Origin: Deltaproteobacteria bacterium
Lineage (GTDB): Bacteria > Myxococcota_A > JAADFL01
Assembly (NCBI GenBank): GCA_013152945.1
Contig: JAADFL010000108.1
Span: forward strand, 1-59,811
Direction: 5' to 3'
DNA: 59,811 nucleotides
Every line of letters starts with the position of its first letter. Position 1 is the stretch's first letter. Below the pieces are notes generated by a model. That model was not told the origin of the DNA and ran no database searches. It was given only the letters and a program-made list of their open reading frames with translations. This document shows, piece after piece, positions 8,688 to 16,585 of the stretch. Position numbers and translations under genes: made by a program.

Positions 8688-10520
8688 ATGAAATCAATGA
8701 TTGTTATACCGGTTGCCTGCATTTGTATTTTTTCCACTTTTCAGGCTGCCGGCAGTGCTGCGGGTGGTGACAGTGTATCATCAAGACGAATGTACAAGTT
8801 ATTCGCTTCAGGTGACACCATGCTCGCCAGGTGGGCTCACTACGTATTTTATGACAGGGGACCGAAGTGGATGCTGGGTCCCATAAAGAACCTGATAAAG
8901 GATGCGGACATAGCCCAGACCAATCTGGAGTGCGTGGTCGCAACCACGGGAAAATTCTGGGACAAGGGCGAGAGGAGGCCTTATGCGTACCGGGCCAGGC
9001 CCGAGATGCTCGATGTGCTGACAGACATGGGTTTCGACATTGTCAGTGCAGGTAATAATCATTCCATGGACTATGGCCCCAAGGCCCTCCTGGAGGAATT
9101 CGAACTGTTGAAACAAGCCGGCATTGCTTGGTACGGGGCAGGGGTCGACATAGATGATGCCTTCAGGCCGAGGTACGTCAAGGTGGGCGATTTGATATTG
9201 GCGTTCCTGGGCCTGGAAGACCAGCGTTCTTTGATGGGTGCGAAGAAAGATCAGCCGGGCGCAGCATATGCCCACGGCGTGGACGGTATGCTTCAAGCCT
9301 TGAGGGGGCCGGTGGCGGAAGCCCGGAAACATGCCAATCTGGTGATTTTCAGTCCCCACTGGGGGCCGAACTGGACGGACAGGCCGGACAAGGATCGCAT
9401 TGCCGTTGCGCACGGTTTGGTGGACATGGGAGTGGATTTGATAATAGGCCATAGCGCGCACCAGTTTCATGGAATCGAGATATACAAGGGCTGCCCGATT
9501 ATCTATGACATGGGGAGCTTGCTCTTCGACCGCGTGGGCCAGGGTAGGATGCGTTTTGGTGCGGCGTTTGTGCTCGAGTTCGATATTAGGGGCTTTCACA
9601 AGGTGATAATCCACCCAATACGCCTCCAGAGGAATCGTACGACAATTGCAAGAGGCCGTGATGCAGAACTGGTTCGCAGCAAGATGATAGAACTTAGCCG
9701 GGAGTTCGATAAGAATGTGCGGTTCGAAGAGCAGAAAGACGGCTCATTGACGCTTGCCCTCCGGGGCGGGAACAAGGCCGTGTCCGGGATTACCGATCCA
9801 AAGGAAATTCACATCGCCGGGACGACGAGACGGCTTCCCGACAAGTTTAGAAAGAGATATGCTGCAGATGTTGTCCCTCGATCGCCGTTGCCATGGATCA
9901 AGGGAAAAACTCCTGTCGACATCGGGCACGGCATTACCGTTCTCGGCTGGACCGGTTCCGAGGCTGCAAGGCCGGGCAGGGCCTTTGTTCACCAGGTGGC
10001 TATTAAAGTTTCAATGCCAATCGGAGGAGGATGGTTCAGCCGGCTGGAGGGCAAGCAGAGAAACGGCAAAGGCGCTTTCCACCTTTGGTATCCCTTTGCA
10101 GATGGCGCATACCTGCCGAATCTCTGGAAACCGGGACAGGTTGTGGTTGACCGCACTTTGGCAAGGCCGCCTGTGCTCCCCCCGGGCTTGTATGATTTGT
10201 ACTGGGGCCTCCAGGGGAGTGGAAGCGCACGAATACCGGATCGCAGGATGTACCCTTCCACACCGGGAAACCTCCTCCCTGTCGGAAGCATGCGGATAAT
10301 GGCAAGGGGGATCCCAAAAGGGCCGGCCGGTGTGAGCTGGAACGGCAAGCTGCCGGAAAGGTTCAAAAAGCATCAAAAAAGATCTTCTTCCAAAAAAGGA
10401 GAAGTATCCGGGGCAGGCCTGGCCTGGGGTCTTTCGATAGCTGCGCTCGTGGTTATCGCGGTCGTCGGCCTGATCGTGTTCAAACACCGGAAAGGCGGAA
10501 GTTTGAATGGGCGGAAGTAA
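8688..10520 (+). CDS. CapA-family (PGA_cap) phosphoesterase with C-terminal membrane anchor
   Basis: A 610-residue exported protein. The ATG has GGGAG nine bases upstream and starts a signal peptide (about residues 1-25). Residues about 35-310 form a CapA-type calcineurin-like metallophosphoesterase, with ASGDTMLAR, NLECVV, SAGNNHSMDYG, FSPHWGPNW and GHSAHQFHG supplying the expected Asp, Asn and His metal ligands. CapA-type enzymes act in capsule poly-glutamate synthesis or other cell-surface polymers. The remaining 300 residues are a less familiar extension, ending in a single transmembrane helix (ALVVIAVVGLIVF) and a basic tail, so the enzyme would face outside the inner membrane. No other capsule gene flanks it. 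The extension is the unusual part and its function is unknown. Confidence 0.75.
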   Translation: MKSMIVIPVACICIFSTFQAAGSAAGGDSVSSRRMYKLFASGDTMLARWAHYVFYDRGPKWMLGPIKNLIKDADIAQTNLECVVATTGKFWDKGERRPYAYRARPEMLDVLTDMGFDIVSAGNNHSMDYGPKALLEEFELLKQAGIAWYGAGVDIDDAFRPRYVKVGDLILAFLGLEDQRSLMGAKKDQPGAAYAHGVDGMLQALRGPVAEARKHANLVIFSPHWGPNWTDRPDKDRIAVAHGLVDMGVDLIIGHSAHQFHGIEIYKGCPIIYDMGSLLFDRVGQGRMRFGAAFVLEFDIRGFHKVIIHPIRLQRNRTTIARGRDAELVRSKMIELSREFDKNVRFEEQKDGSLTLALRGGNKAVSGITDPKEIHIAGTTRRLPDKFRKRYAADVVPRSPLPWIKGKTPVDIGHGITVLGWTGSEAARPGRAFVHQVAIKVSMPIGGGWFSRLEGKQRNGKGAFHLWYPFADGAYLPNLWKPGQVVVDRTLARPPVLPPGLYDLYWGLQGSGSARIPDRRMYPSTPGNLLPVGSMRIMARGIPKGPAGVSWNGKLPERFKKHQKRSSSKKGEVSGAGLAWGLSIAALVVIAVVGLIVFKHRKGGSLNGRK

Positions 10521-10523
10521 AGG

Positions 10524-10590
10524 GCTGGCAGACAAGTGGGCAGACAAGTGGGGACGGAGGTGCATCGGCTACCACACAGATGGAAACAAT
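10524..10590. repeat. Short tandem and family-D repeat debris
   Basis: GGCAGACAAGT occurs twice in tandem, followed by GGGGACGGAGGTGCATCGG. The GGGGACGGAGG string also occurs at 416-426. It resembles the REP-like sequences often seen near IS200/IS605-type transposons, but no transposase gene is present. Confidence 0.4.
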
Positions 10591-10635
10591 ACCTTGACTA
10601 GCCGTGGCAAGAGTGATAGGCGGTAAGAATATATT

Positions 10636-10673
10636 GGCCCGGCCCTGAAGTCAGGGCTTGGCCGGTTTTTTTT
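10636..10673 (+). terminator. Intrinsic terminator/attenuator in the greA leader
   Basis: GGCC...CCCTG-AAGT-CAGGG...GGCC forms a stem followed by eight T residues. The T-run ends 14 bases before the greA ATG and abuts its ribosome site TGGAGGAG. It may simply end the capA-like transcript, but its position also fits an attenuator inside the greA leader. Confidence 0.7.
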
Positions 10674-10687
10674 GTGGAGGAGCGGAT

Positions 10688-11173
10688 ATGCCGCGAGATA
10701 GTGTGTTGATGACTCCCAGGGGCAGGGAGGAAATCCAGGTTGAGCTCAAAAGGCTAATGAGCCAGGAAAGGCCCAAGGTGTTGGTGGAACTCGAGACGGC
10801 CAGGGAACATGGCGATTTGTCCGAGAATGCTGAATACCATGCTGCAAAGGAAAAACTGGACTTCATCAAGGGCAAGATTGCGGAACTCGAAGACAAGCTT
10901 GCCAGGGCCGAGGTAATAGATCCAAGTTCATTTTCAGGTGACCGGGTGGTTTTCGGGGCTACTGTTGTATTAGTGGAGCTGGACGATGACGATGAAAAAG
11001 AAGTAATATACCAAATAGTCGGCCAGGACGAGGCTGATGTTAAAAAAGGAAAGATAAATGTCGAGTCACCCCTTGCAAAAGCCTTGATAGGAAAAGAACA
11101 GGGCGACGAGGTGAAGGTAAAGACTCCAAGGGGTGTCAAAGAGTATGAGATCCTGGAAATTAGGTTCGAGTAG
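10688..11173 (+). CDS. greA: Transcription elongation factor GreA
   Basis: A 161-residue protein of normal GreA length. The ATG follows GGAGGAG at ideal spacing; a longer frame would run into the terminator hairpin. The N-terminal coiled coil carries the acidic-tip signature RPKVLVELETAREHGDLSEN followed by AEYHAAKE. The C-terminal FKBP-like domain has INVESPLAKALIGK and GDEVKVKTPRG. GreA rescues backtracked RNA polymerase by stimulating transcript cleavage. It begins a same-strand run with tsaC, the flavin oxidoreductase, a small gene and thiE. An intrinsic terminator in its leader suggests attenuated expression. Confidence 0.96.
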   Translation: MPRDSVLMTPRGREEIQVELKRLMSQERPKVLVELETAREHGDLSENAEYHAAKEKLDFIKGKIAELEDKLARAEVIDPSSFSGDRVVFGATVVLVELDDDDEKEVIYQIVGQDEADVKKGKINVESPLAKALIGKEQGDEVKVKTPRGVKEYEILEIRFE

Positions 11174-11253
11174 ATACGGATAGCCAATGTTGTTCGGGTG
11201 CCGTTGAATGGTTGACATACCGGGGCCCCCGGCTGAAACGGAGAGAGCAGCAA

Positions 11254-11862
11254 ATGTTGATAAAGATCAATCCTGAAAATCCACAAAAGAGGTTGTTGAG
11301 AAATGCCATTGATGTGCTGTCTGCGGGAGGTTTGATAGCCTATCCGACGGACACGGCTTATGGAATAGGGTGTGACCTGTTCAACAAGAAAGCCATTGAG
11401 AGAATTTACAGGATAAAGCAGCAGCCCAAGAACAAGCCGTTTTCGTTCATTTGTTCCGATCTCAAGGATATCAGCACCTTTGCCCAGGTATCCAACTATG
11501 CGTACAAGACCATGAAGAGGCTGTTGCCCGGACCGTATACTTTTATTCTTCAAGCATCTTCAGAGGTGCCGCGGATTATGCTTACAAAACGGAAAACCGT
11601 TGGGATAAGAATACCTGACAACAAGATAGCCTTGACATTGGTCCGTATGTTCGGACATCCGATCATCAGTACAACCGCGAATCTACCGGGCTCACAGGCG
11701 TTTTCGGATCCCATGGACATCGAGGAGAGATTGGGGCACGCCCTTGACCTTGTTGTAGACGGCGGGGCAAAGCTTCCCGAACCTTCCAGCGTGGTGAACA
11801 TGGTGGAAGATATCCCGATAGTGCTTCGTGCCGGTAAGGGTGATGTGAGTATTTTCGAGTAG
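11254..11862 (+). CDS. tsaC: Threonylcarbamoyl-AMP synthase (TsaC/YrdC family)
   Basis: A 202-residue YrdC-domain protein that makes threonylcarbamoyl-AMP from threonine, bicarbonate and ATP for the t6A modification of ANN-decoding tRNAs. Family motifs are clear: GGLIAYPTDTAYGIGCD, KQQPKNKPFS, LLPGPYTFIL, KTVGIRIP, HPIISTTAN and VVDGG near the end. The ATG is preceded by GGAGAG; the longer upstream frame is not supported. There is no C-terminal Sua5 domain, so it is the short bacterial form. It lies 80 bp after greA and 21 bp before the OYE-type gene. Confidence 0.92.
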   Translation: MLIKINPENPQKRLLRNAIDVLSAGGLIAYPTDTAYGIGCDLFNKKAIERIYRIKQQPKNKPFSFICSDLKDISTFAQVSNYAYKTMKRLLPGPYTFILQASSEVPRIMLTKRKTVGIRIPDNKIALTLVRMFGHPIISTTANLPGSQAFSDPMDIEERLGHALDLVVDGGAKLPEPSSVVNMVEDIPIVLRAGKGDVSIFE

Positions 11863-11883
11863 ATTCGGGTCTGCAAGGAAGAC

Positions 11884-12978
11884 ATGGAAGAACTGTTTGA
11901 TCCCATCACCTTGAGGGGCATGAAGTTGCCCAATCGCATTGTTCGGTCTGCCACCTCGGAACGAGCCGCAGATGAACAAGGCAGGGTAACTTTGGATGTC
12001 AGAGAGCTATATAAAAAGCTGGCCCAAGGCGGTTCCGGGCTCGTTATTACCGGCTATACCTTTATCAAGGAAGATGGAAGGTGTAATCCAAGGCAGCTTG
12101 GCTTGAGTGACGATTACCACATCGAGGGAATGAAGGCACTGGTGAAGGACTTTCACGCTTCATCCGGTAATGGCTCGAAATTCTGTGTACAGCTTGTACA
12201 TGGAGGCAGGCAGGTCCCTCCCGATACAAAAAATCCGGTTGCTCCTTCAGCCGTCAAGGAACCCGTGTTGGGCACCGAACCAAGGGAACTTTTCCCGGAA
12301 GAGATTGAAGAGTTGGTGCTTGATTTTGCGGAAGCGGCCAGGAGGGCAAGGGACGCAGGATTTGATGCGGTTCAGATACATGCCGCTCATGGTTACCTCG
12401 TAAGCCAGTTCTTATCTCCGTATACCAACAAGAGGGATGATGACTGGGGAGGAGATCCAATGCGGCGAGCCAGGTTCCTGACAGAAATAATAGACAGGAC
12501 GAGACACGAGGTCGGTGATATTCCGATCCTGGTCAAGTTGAACGTGGAAGACGGAATAGAGGGGGGATTGACCATAGAAGAGGGAATCGGCCATGCCGTT
12601 GCCGCTTTCGAGGCAGGGGCCGACGCATTGGAAATCTCGGTCGGCATGCTGCAGACTCCCAAGGGCAAGGGCGCGGTCAGGGGACCGGAAGGAAGCGGAG
12701 GCGAGGGTTACCTCCTCGGTCTGGCGGCAATGGTCAAGGAACGTGTGAAAATACCCGTAATAGCGGTCGGCGGTTTCAGATCGAGGCTGGTCATGCAGAC
12801 CGTAATATCGGGTGGACAGGCCGACATGGTAGCCATGGCACGGCCGCTTATCAGGGAACCCGGCTTGCCGAAGAAATTTCTCGAAGGCAAGGAAATAGCC
12901 GATTGTATATCCTGCTCAGGCTGTCACAAGGGCGAAGGGCCTGTTCATTGTGCCAGGTTGGGCAAAGGCCAGGTATGA
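11884..12978 (+). CDS. NADH:flavin oxidoreductase, Old Yellow Enzyme family (barrel-only)
   Basis: A 364-residue FMN-dependent TIM-barrel enzyme of the OYE family. The start MEELFDPITLRGMKLPNRIV is typical, with AGGAA upstream. Other family landmarks are QLVHGGRQ, the active-site-type HAAHGYLVSQFLSPYTNKRDD, VKLNVEDG and ISGGQADMVAMARPLI. The end has CISCSGCHKGEGPVHC, a four-cysteine cluster resembling the [4Fe-4S] site of 2,4-dienoyl-CoA reductase-type members. The protein stops there, without the C-terminal FAD/NAD domain those members carry. It may accept electrons from a separate partner. The substrate cannot be predicted. Its TGA overlaps the ATG of the next small gene. Confidence 0.85.
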   Translation: MEELFDPITLRGMKLPNRIVRSATSERAADEQGRVTLDVRELYKKLAQGGSGLVITGYTFIKEDGRCNPRQLGLSDDYHIEGMKALVKDFHASSGNGSKFCVQLVHGGRQVPPDTKNPVAPSAVKEPVLGTEPRELFPEEIEELVLDFAEAARRARDAGFDAVQIHAAHGYLVSQFLSPYTNKRDDDWGGDPMRRARFLTEIIDRTRHEVGDIPILVKLNVEDGIEGGLTIEEGIGHAVAAFEAGADALEISVGMLQTPKGKGAVRGPEGSGGEGYLLGLAAMVKERVKIPVIAVGGFRSRLVMQTVISGGQADMVAMARPLIREPGLPKKFLEGKEIADCISCSGCHKGEGPVHCARLGKGQV

Positions 12979-13193
12979 GAGCCATGTCCAAGGGCACTGT
13001 TATACCTCATTCGGAAGAGTTGAAGAGAGCGTTGAGGTGGATTTCCGGCTCCCTGGAAAAGGCCCAAGAGAAAAATGACCTGGCTCGTCTGATATCAGAG
13101 GCAGGGGCCCGTTTCAACCTTTCTCCCGCAGAGCAAGATACTCTCCACAGAATGATGTCCGTTGGAAAGAATTCAGAGCCGGCGGAACAGTGA
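12975..13193 (+). CDS. Small hypothetical protein, translationally coupled
   Basis: A 72-residue protein with no recognised family. The ATG overlaps the stop of the flavin oxidoreductase as ATGA, which argues for coupled translation; a second ATG three codons later is also possible. The sequence is charged and mostly helical, with SEELKRALRWISGSLEKAQEK and then a region LISEAGARFNLSPAEQDTL resembling a short helix-turn-helix-like helical bundle, without signal peptide or membrane segment. It lies 16 bp before thiE. Reality as a gene is supported by its position and composition, not by homology. Confidence 0.6.
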   Translation: MRAMSKGTVIPHSEELKRALRWISGSLEKAQEKNDLARLISEAGARFNLSPAEQDTLHRMMSVGKNSEPAEQ

Positions 13194-13209
13194 CCTGACA
13201 GAACTTTCA

Positions 13210-13857
13210 ATGTCTTTATTTAAGCCGGATTTGAGCTTGTACCTGGTCACGGACAAACAATCGGCAAGGGGAAAAGACCTATTGGAAGTGGTGGAATCCG
13301 CCTTGCAAGGGGGAGTGACGACAGTGCAGGTTCGAGATAAGGATTCAGGCGCTTTTGAGATTGTCACATTCTGCAAAGCGGTTAAACTCATGACAGACAG
13401 GTTCGATGCGGCCTTGATTGTGGACGACAGGGTGGATGTTGCGATCGCTGCGGGCGCCGACGGCGTGCATCTCGGTGATCAAGACATTCCACCAGGCCTG
13501 GCTCGCAGCTTGATGGGCCGGGGCGCAATAATCGGCGCAACTGCGGCAAGTATCGAGATGGCCATGGAAGCTGAAGAGCAGGGGGCCGACTACATTGGTG
13601 TGGGACCGTTCAAGCCGACTTCGACAAAGCCGGGACATGCGGACCCTCTTGGTATCGAGGGACTGGCCCGGATAGGATCGAGCGTGTCCATCCCCTGGGT
13701 GGCAATAGGCGGTATCACGGCCCGTGATGCAGAGGCGATCATTCGGGCGGGCGCATCCGGCATTGCTGTTGCAAGTGCAATTTGCGGCGCAGAAGATCCG
13801 AAAACAGCAGCCGAAGAAATAAAACGGGCTATAAAAGAGGGTATCGGAGTTTCTTGA
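13210..13857 (+). CDS. thiE: Thiamine-phosphate synthase
   Basis: A 215-residue TIM-barrel enzyme that joins HMP-pyrophosphate and thiazole phosphate to give thiamine monophosphate. Diagnostic motifs are LYLVTDKQS, GGVTTVQVRDKD, IVDDRVDVAIAAGADGVHLG, a Gly-rich IIGATAAS, GADYIGVGPFKPTSTKPG and WVAIGGI. The ATG of MSLFKPDLSLYLVTD is chosen on family length; the ribosome site is weak and the preceding small gene ends just upstream, suggesting coupled translation. thiL, the next enzyme of the same pathway, lies about 290 bp downstream, separated by a family-B repeat and a strong hairpin. Confidence 0.95.
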   Translation: MSLFKPDLSLYLVTDKQSARGKDLLEVVESALQGGVTTVQVRDKDSGAFEIVTFCKAVKLMTDRFDAALIVDDRVDVAIAAGADGVHLGDQDIPPGLARSLMGRGAIIGATAASIEMAMEAEEQGADYIGVGPFKPTSTKPGHADPLGIEGLARIGSSVSIPWVAIGGITARDAEAIIRAGASGIAVASAICGAEDPKTAAEEIKRAIKEGIGVS

Positions 13858-13884
13858 CATCAGGTATGTGACAATCAATCCGGG

Positions 13885-14058
13885 ACAAAATCGGGGCAGA
13901 GACAGCAGAGCGGGCGAGGGGGATCGTTTGGTGCCAATGATTCCTGGGGCGTTGCCCCAGGAATTGTTGCGAACAGCCTGAATCCGCATGGGACGAATCC
14001 CCTTCCTACTGACATATTCATTCGGCAGTACCACTGACATTTTAATTCGGCTACCACA
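13885..14058. repeat. Family B dispersed repeat, copy 1
   Basis: This gap between thiE and thiL shares a core with 52278-52327: GCAGAGCGGGCGAGGGGGA, then TTTGG..CCAA.GATTCC.GGGGCGTTGCC. Further on are two similar 24-25-nt units, ACTGACATATTCATTCGGCA (14008) and ACTGACATTTTAATTCGGCT (14033). The second is almost identical to 52374-52398. No gene is present. Confidence 0.8.
13940..13964. terminator. Perfect 11-bp hairpin inside repeat B
   Basis: ATTCCTGGGGC-GTT-GCCCCAGGAAT is a perfect stem with a three-base loop, about 80 bp after thiE. It lacks a T-run but is strong enough to block or protect transcripts. The B2 copy keeps a partly paired version (CCAGGGGC-GTT-GCCTCTGG). Confidence 0.55.
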
Positions 14059-14143
14059 TTGGCATAATTATGGCTGGAACAATGGCGGACTTTTGGAGTA
14101 TGGTCATCTCGGGGTGCAAATATTTCAAGGGGTGGAGGTCGAC

Positions 14144-15205
14144 ATGGTTAGAATGTCCGATCTTGGTGAACTCGGTCTCATGGACGAGCTTACGGATATT
14201 TTTCACCAGGACTCCGGCACGGTAAAACAGGGAATCGGTGATGACTGTGCCATAGTGGATATCGGTGGAGCAAAAGACATCCTCTTGACTACCGATCACC
14301 TTGTGGAGGGAATACATTTTCTCAGTGGTACTGATCCGTTCATGCTTGGCAGAAAGAGCATGGCCGCAAACTTGTCGGATGTTTCGGCAATGGGTGGAAC
14401 GGCATTGTTCGCACTGGTGAATATCTTTGTTCCAAGTAATGCGGAAGTGGAATTCGTTCATTCAGCCCTGGCAGGAATCGCCCAATCCGCCGAAGAGCAC
14501 GATTTGGTGGTCGTTGGAGGTGACACCACTGCCTCCCCCGGACCTATCGGAATTTCAGTGACCGTGCTGGGCCAGGTGAGAAAAGGGCAGGCATTATTGC
14601 GCTCGGGTGCAAAACCCGGCGACCTCGTGTACTTGACCAGGAGCATCGGCGAAAGCAGGGCGGGCCTGCAAATACTGTCCGGAATTATTCTGAATCCCCT
14701 GTTCCCCGAGAGGGTTCGTGATTACTTGGTGCGAAGGCACCTGGATCCCGAGCCGGAATGCGGGGCAGGAAATTCCCTTGGTGAAACAGGCGGGGTGTCC
14801 GCATGTATCGATATATCCGATGGCATGGGACTGGACCTGAGCAGGCTTTGCAAGGCGAGCGGTGTAGGTGCCGAAGTGCTGGCTGAATCGCTGCCGATTT
14901 CGCAGGAACTTTCAGCCTTCGCAACCGCTACCAACCAGGAACAGGTGCCAATTGCAGTGTCATCCGGTGAGGAATATGCGTTGATATACACGACTCCGCC
15001 GGAACAAGCGGGCAGGGTCGCCGATGCTGTTTCCCTTGCCTGCGGGCGGCGGCCGGTATGCATAGGAAGGATTACTGCAGGCAAGACGGTGAATATACTT
15101 CTTGCGGATGGCGGAAAGGTGGACCTGAAATCCATGGGCCACAATCATTTCAAGAATGAGGTCGAAAGGGGAACCGGTCCGGTTGAACGGATTCGCGGAT
15201 TCTAG
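14144..15205 (+). CDS. thiL: Thiamine-monophosphate kinase
   Basis: A 353-residue ThiL, which phosphorylates thiamine monophosphate to the active cofactor thiamine diphosphate. The ATG has GGAGG six bases upstream; the longer frame only translates repeat B. Signature blocks of the PurM/ThiL ATP-binding fold are present: KQGIGDDCAIVD, LLTTDHLVEGIHF, RKSMAANLSDVSAMGG, VVVGGDTTASPGPIGISVTV, CIDISDGMGLDLSRLC and SSGEEYALIYT. Three bases separate its stop from the ttcA-like gene, so the two are probably co-transcribed. No TPP riboswitch was recognised upstream. Confidence 0.95.
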   Translation: MVRMSDLGELGLMDELTDIFHQDSGTVKQGIGDDCAIVDIGGAKDILLTTDHLVEGIHFLSGTDPFMLGRKSMAANLSDVSAMGGTALFALVNIFVPSNAEVEFVHSALAGIAQSAEEHDLVVVGGDTTASPGPIGISVTVLGQVRKGQALLRSGAKPGDLVYLTRSIGESRAGLQILSGIILNPLFPERVRDYLVRRHLDPEPECGAGNSLGETGGVSACIDISDGMGLDLSRLCKASGVGAEVLAESLPISQELSAFATATNQEQVPIAVSSGEEYALIYTTPPEQAGRVADAVSLACGRRPVCIGRITAGKTVNILLADGGKVDLKSMGHNHFKNEVERGTGPVERIRGF

Positions 15206-15208
15206 AAG

Positions 15209-15967
15209 ATGGGATCAAGACCGAGGTCGAGGACAGGACTCACAAAATTCCAGTGGAGAGTCACCAAGGATGTCGGCAAGGCAATCCACCACTATTCCAT
15301 GCTGAAACAAGGGGACAGGATCCTGGTTGGGCTTTCAGGCGGAAAGGATTCCACCAGCCTGCTCAAAATTCTCCATGATCGTCTGGAATGGTTGCCCATC
15401 GAGTACACGCTTGTGGCCATGCATATCGTGGGAATCGGCCCCTGCATGGAAAAGGTGGACGTTGACGGCCTTGGTTCCTATTGTGAAAGCATCGGCGTGG
15501 ATTTTCTTATCAGGAAGCCTGACATCGATGAGCCTGCCCCGGGTAAGTCCAGGTGCTGGTGGTGTTCCTGGAACAGACGGAAGGCATTGTTCAAGGCATG
15601 CAGCGAACTTGGATGCAACAAGCTGGCCCTTGCGCACCACATGGACGATATCGTCGAAACGCTGCTCCTGAACATGTTTTGGCACGGTGAAATAAGCACC
15701 ATGCCTCCGAAAGTGGAGATGTTCAAAGGCAGGATGACATTGATAAGGCCGCTTGCACTTGTTACCGAGTCAAGGATGGTGAGATATGCAAAGGAGAGCG
15801 CCTTTCCCGTGAAGCTGCATACATGTGCCTTTGGAGCGATGAACGAACGGGGTTTTGTCAAGAAACTCGTGTCCGATGCAGCCAGGGAAAATCCAAAGAT
15901 GAAAAAGAATCTTTTCAGGGCCATGGAAAGGCTGAAGGACAATGTGAAGGTGGATTACCTCGTATAG
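15209..15967 (+). CDS. TtcA/TtuA-family tRNA thiolation PP-loop ATPase
   Basis: A 252-residue PP-loop enzyme with the ATP-pyrophosphatase motif GLSGGKDSTSLL near residue 45 and a conserved CWWC pair near 115. ALAHHMDDIVETLLLNMFW follows, the hallmark of TtcA-type enzymes, which bind a [4Fe-4S] cluster and insert sulfur into C32 of tRNA. A further Cys (KLHTCAFG) fits the third ligand. It lacks the zinc fingers of TtuA-type enzymes. The family is secure; whether the product is 2-thiocytidine or another thionucleoside is not. The start ATG is three bases after thiL. Confidence 0.85.
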   Translation: MGSRPRSRTGLTKFQWRVTKDVGKAIHHYSMLKQGDRILVGLSGGKDSTSLLKILHDRLEWLPIEYTLVAMHIVGIGPCMEKVDVDGLGSYCESIGVDFLIRKPDIDEPAPGKSRCWWCSWNRRKALFKACSELGCNKLALAHHMDDIVETLLLNMFWHGEISTMPPKVEMFKGRMTLIRPLALVTESRMVRYAKESAFPVKLHTCAFGAMNERGFVKKLVSDAARENPKMKKNLFRAMERLKDNVKVDYLV

Positions 15968-16047
15968 TGCCAAGCTACTACTTGACTGGCGGGAATACTG
16001 AAGCTAGCCTATATCAAAGTAACCTGCAGGGGGCCTGAAAGGGAGGC

Positions 16048-16527
16048 ATGATGAGTGCCGGGCATGGTGAAGATGGCGCTACGGCCAAGACTCCTCCATT
16101 CGAATTGCTTACGATCAGGGAATTTCACATATCGGATTACGAAGATGCCCTGGATGTATGGCGGCGGGCCAATGTGAATTTAAGGCTCGACGGCAGGGAC
16201 AGCCTGGAGTCACTCGAGAGGCAATTGCGATTCATGGGGCCGTTCATGCTTGTGGCTGAAATGGGCGGCAAGGTTGTGGGCGTTGCACTGGGCAGTCATG
16301 ACGGGATGGAGGGCTTCATCAATCGAATTGCAGTACACCCTGACTATCGCCGCCGCAGAATCGCCACGAGACTGATCGAAGAAGCAGAGAGGAGATTAAT
16401 AGACAAGGGCGTGGAAAGTATAATCCTTGTTGCAGAGACTGATAAACAGGAGTCCATAGAGGCATTCAAGAAAATGGGTTTCACTGAAAGACTTCGCGTT
16501 TCTTACATGATGAAAAGGGATATCTGA
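16048..16527 (+). CDS. GNAT-family N-acetyltransferase
   Basis: A 159-residue GNAT protein. The acetyl-CoA-binding motif is RIAVHPDYRRRRIATRLIEE, preceded by GGKVVGVALG and followed by IILVAETDKQESIEAFKKMG. GGGAGGC lies immediately before two adjacent ATG codons; the second (three bases on) has better spacing. The layout is like ribosomal-protein or small-molecule acetylases, but the acceptor cannot be predicted. It stands about 80 bp after the ttcA-like gene and converges with pckA, with a hairpin between them. Confidence 0.85.
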   Translation: MMSAGHGEDGATAKTPPFELLTIREFHISDYEDALDVWRRANVNLRLDGRDSLESLERQLRFMGPFMLVAEMGGKVVGVALGSHDGMEGFINRIAVHPDYRRRRIATRLIEEAERRLIDKGVESIILVAETDKQESIEAFKKMGFTERLRVSYMMKRDI

Positions 16528-16563
16528 AAGATTGTAATCGTAGATGTGATTCAGTGAACCTGT

Positions 16564-16577
16564 CCGGTTAGAACCGG
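16564..16577 (+). terminator. Small hairpin between GNAT and pckA genes
   Basis: CCGGT-TAGA-ACCGG is followed after a few bases by GGTTTTATTT. It is a plausible weak terminator for the plus-strand GNAT gene. The stem is only five pairs. Confidence 0.4.
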
Positions 16578-16585
16578 CAACGGTT

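Noticed and set aside
10524-10560. IS200/IS605 remnant
   Set aside because: GGGGACGGAGG-like strings are suggestive, but no transposase or defined ends are visible, so no mobile element is claimed.
13860-14143. Possible TPP riboswitch before thiL
   Set aside because: GGGGTGC occurs, but CTGAGA and the conserved ACCC...CTGATCTGG parts of the thi-box are missing. The gap is explained by repeat B.
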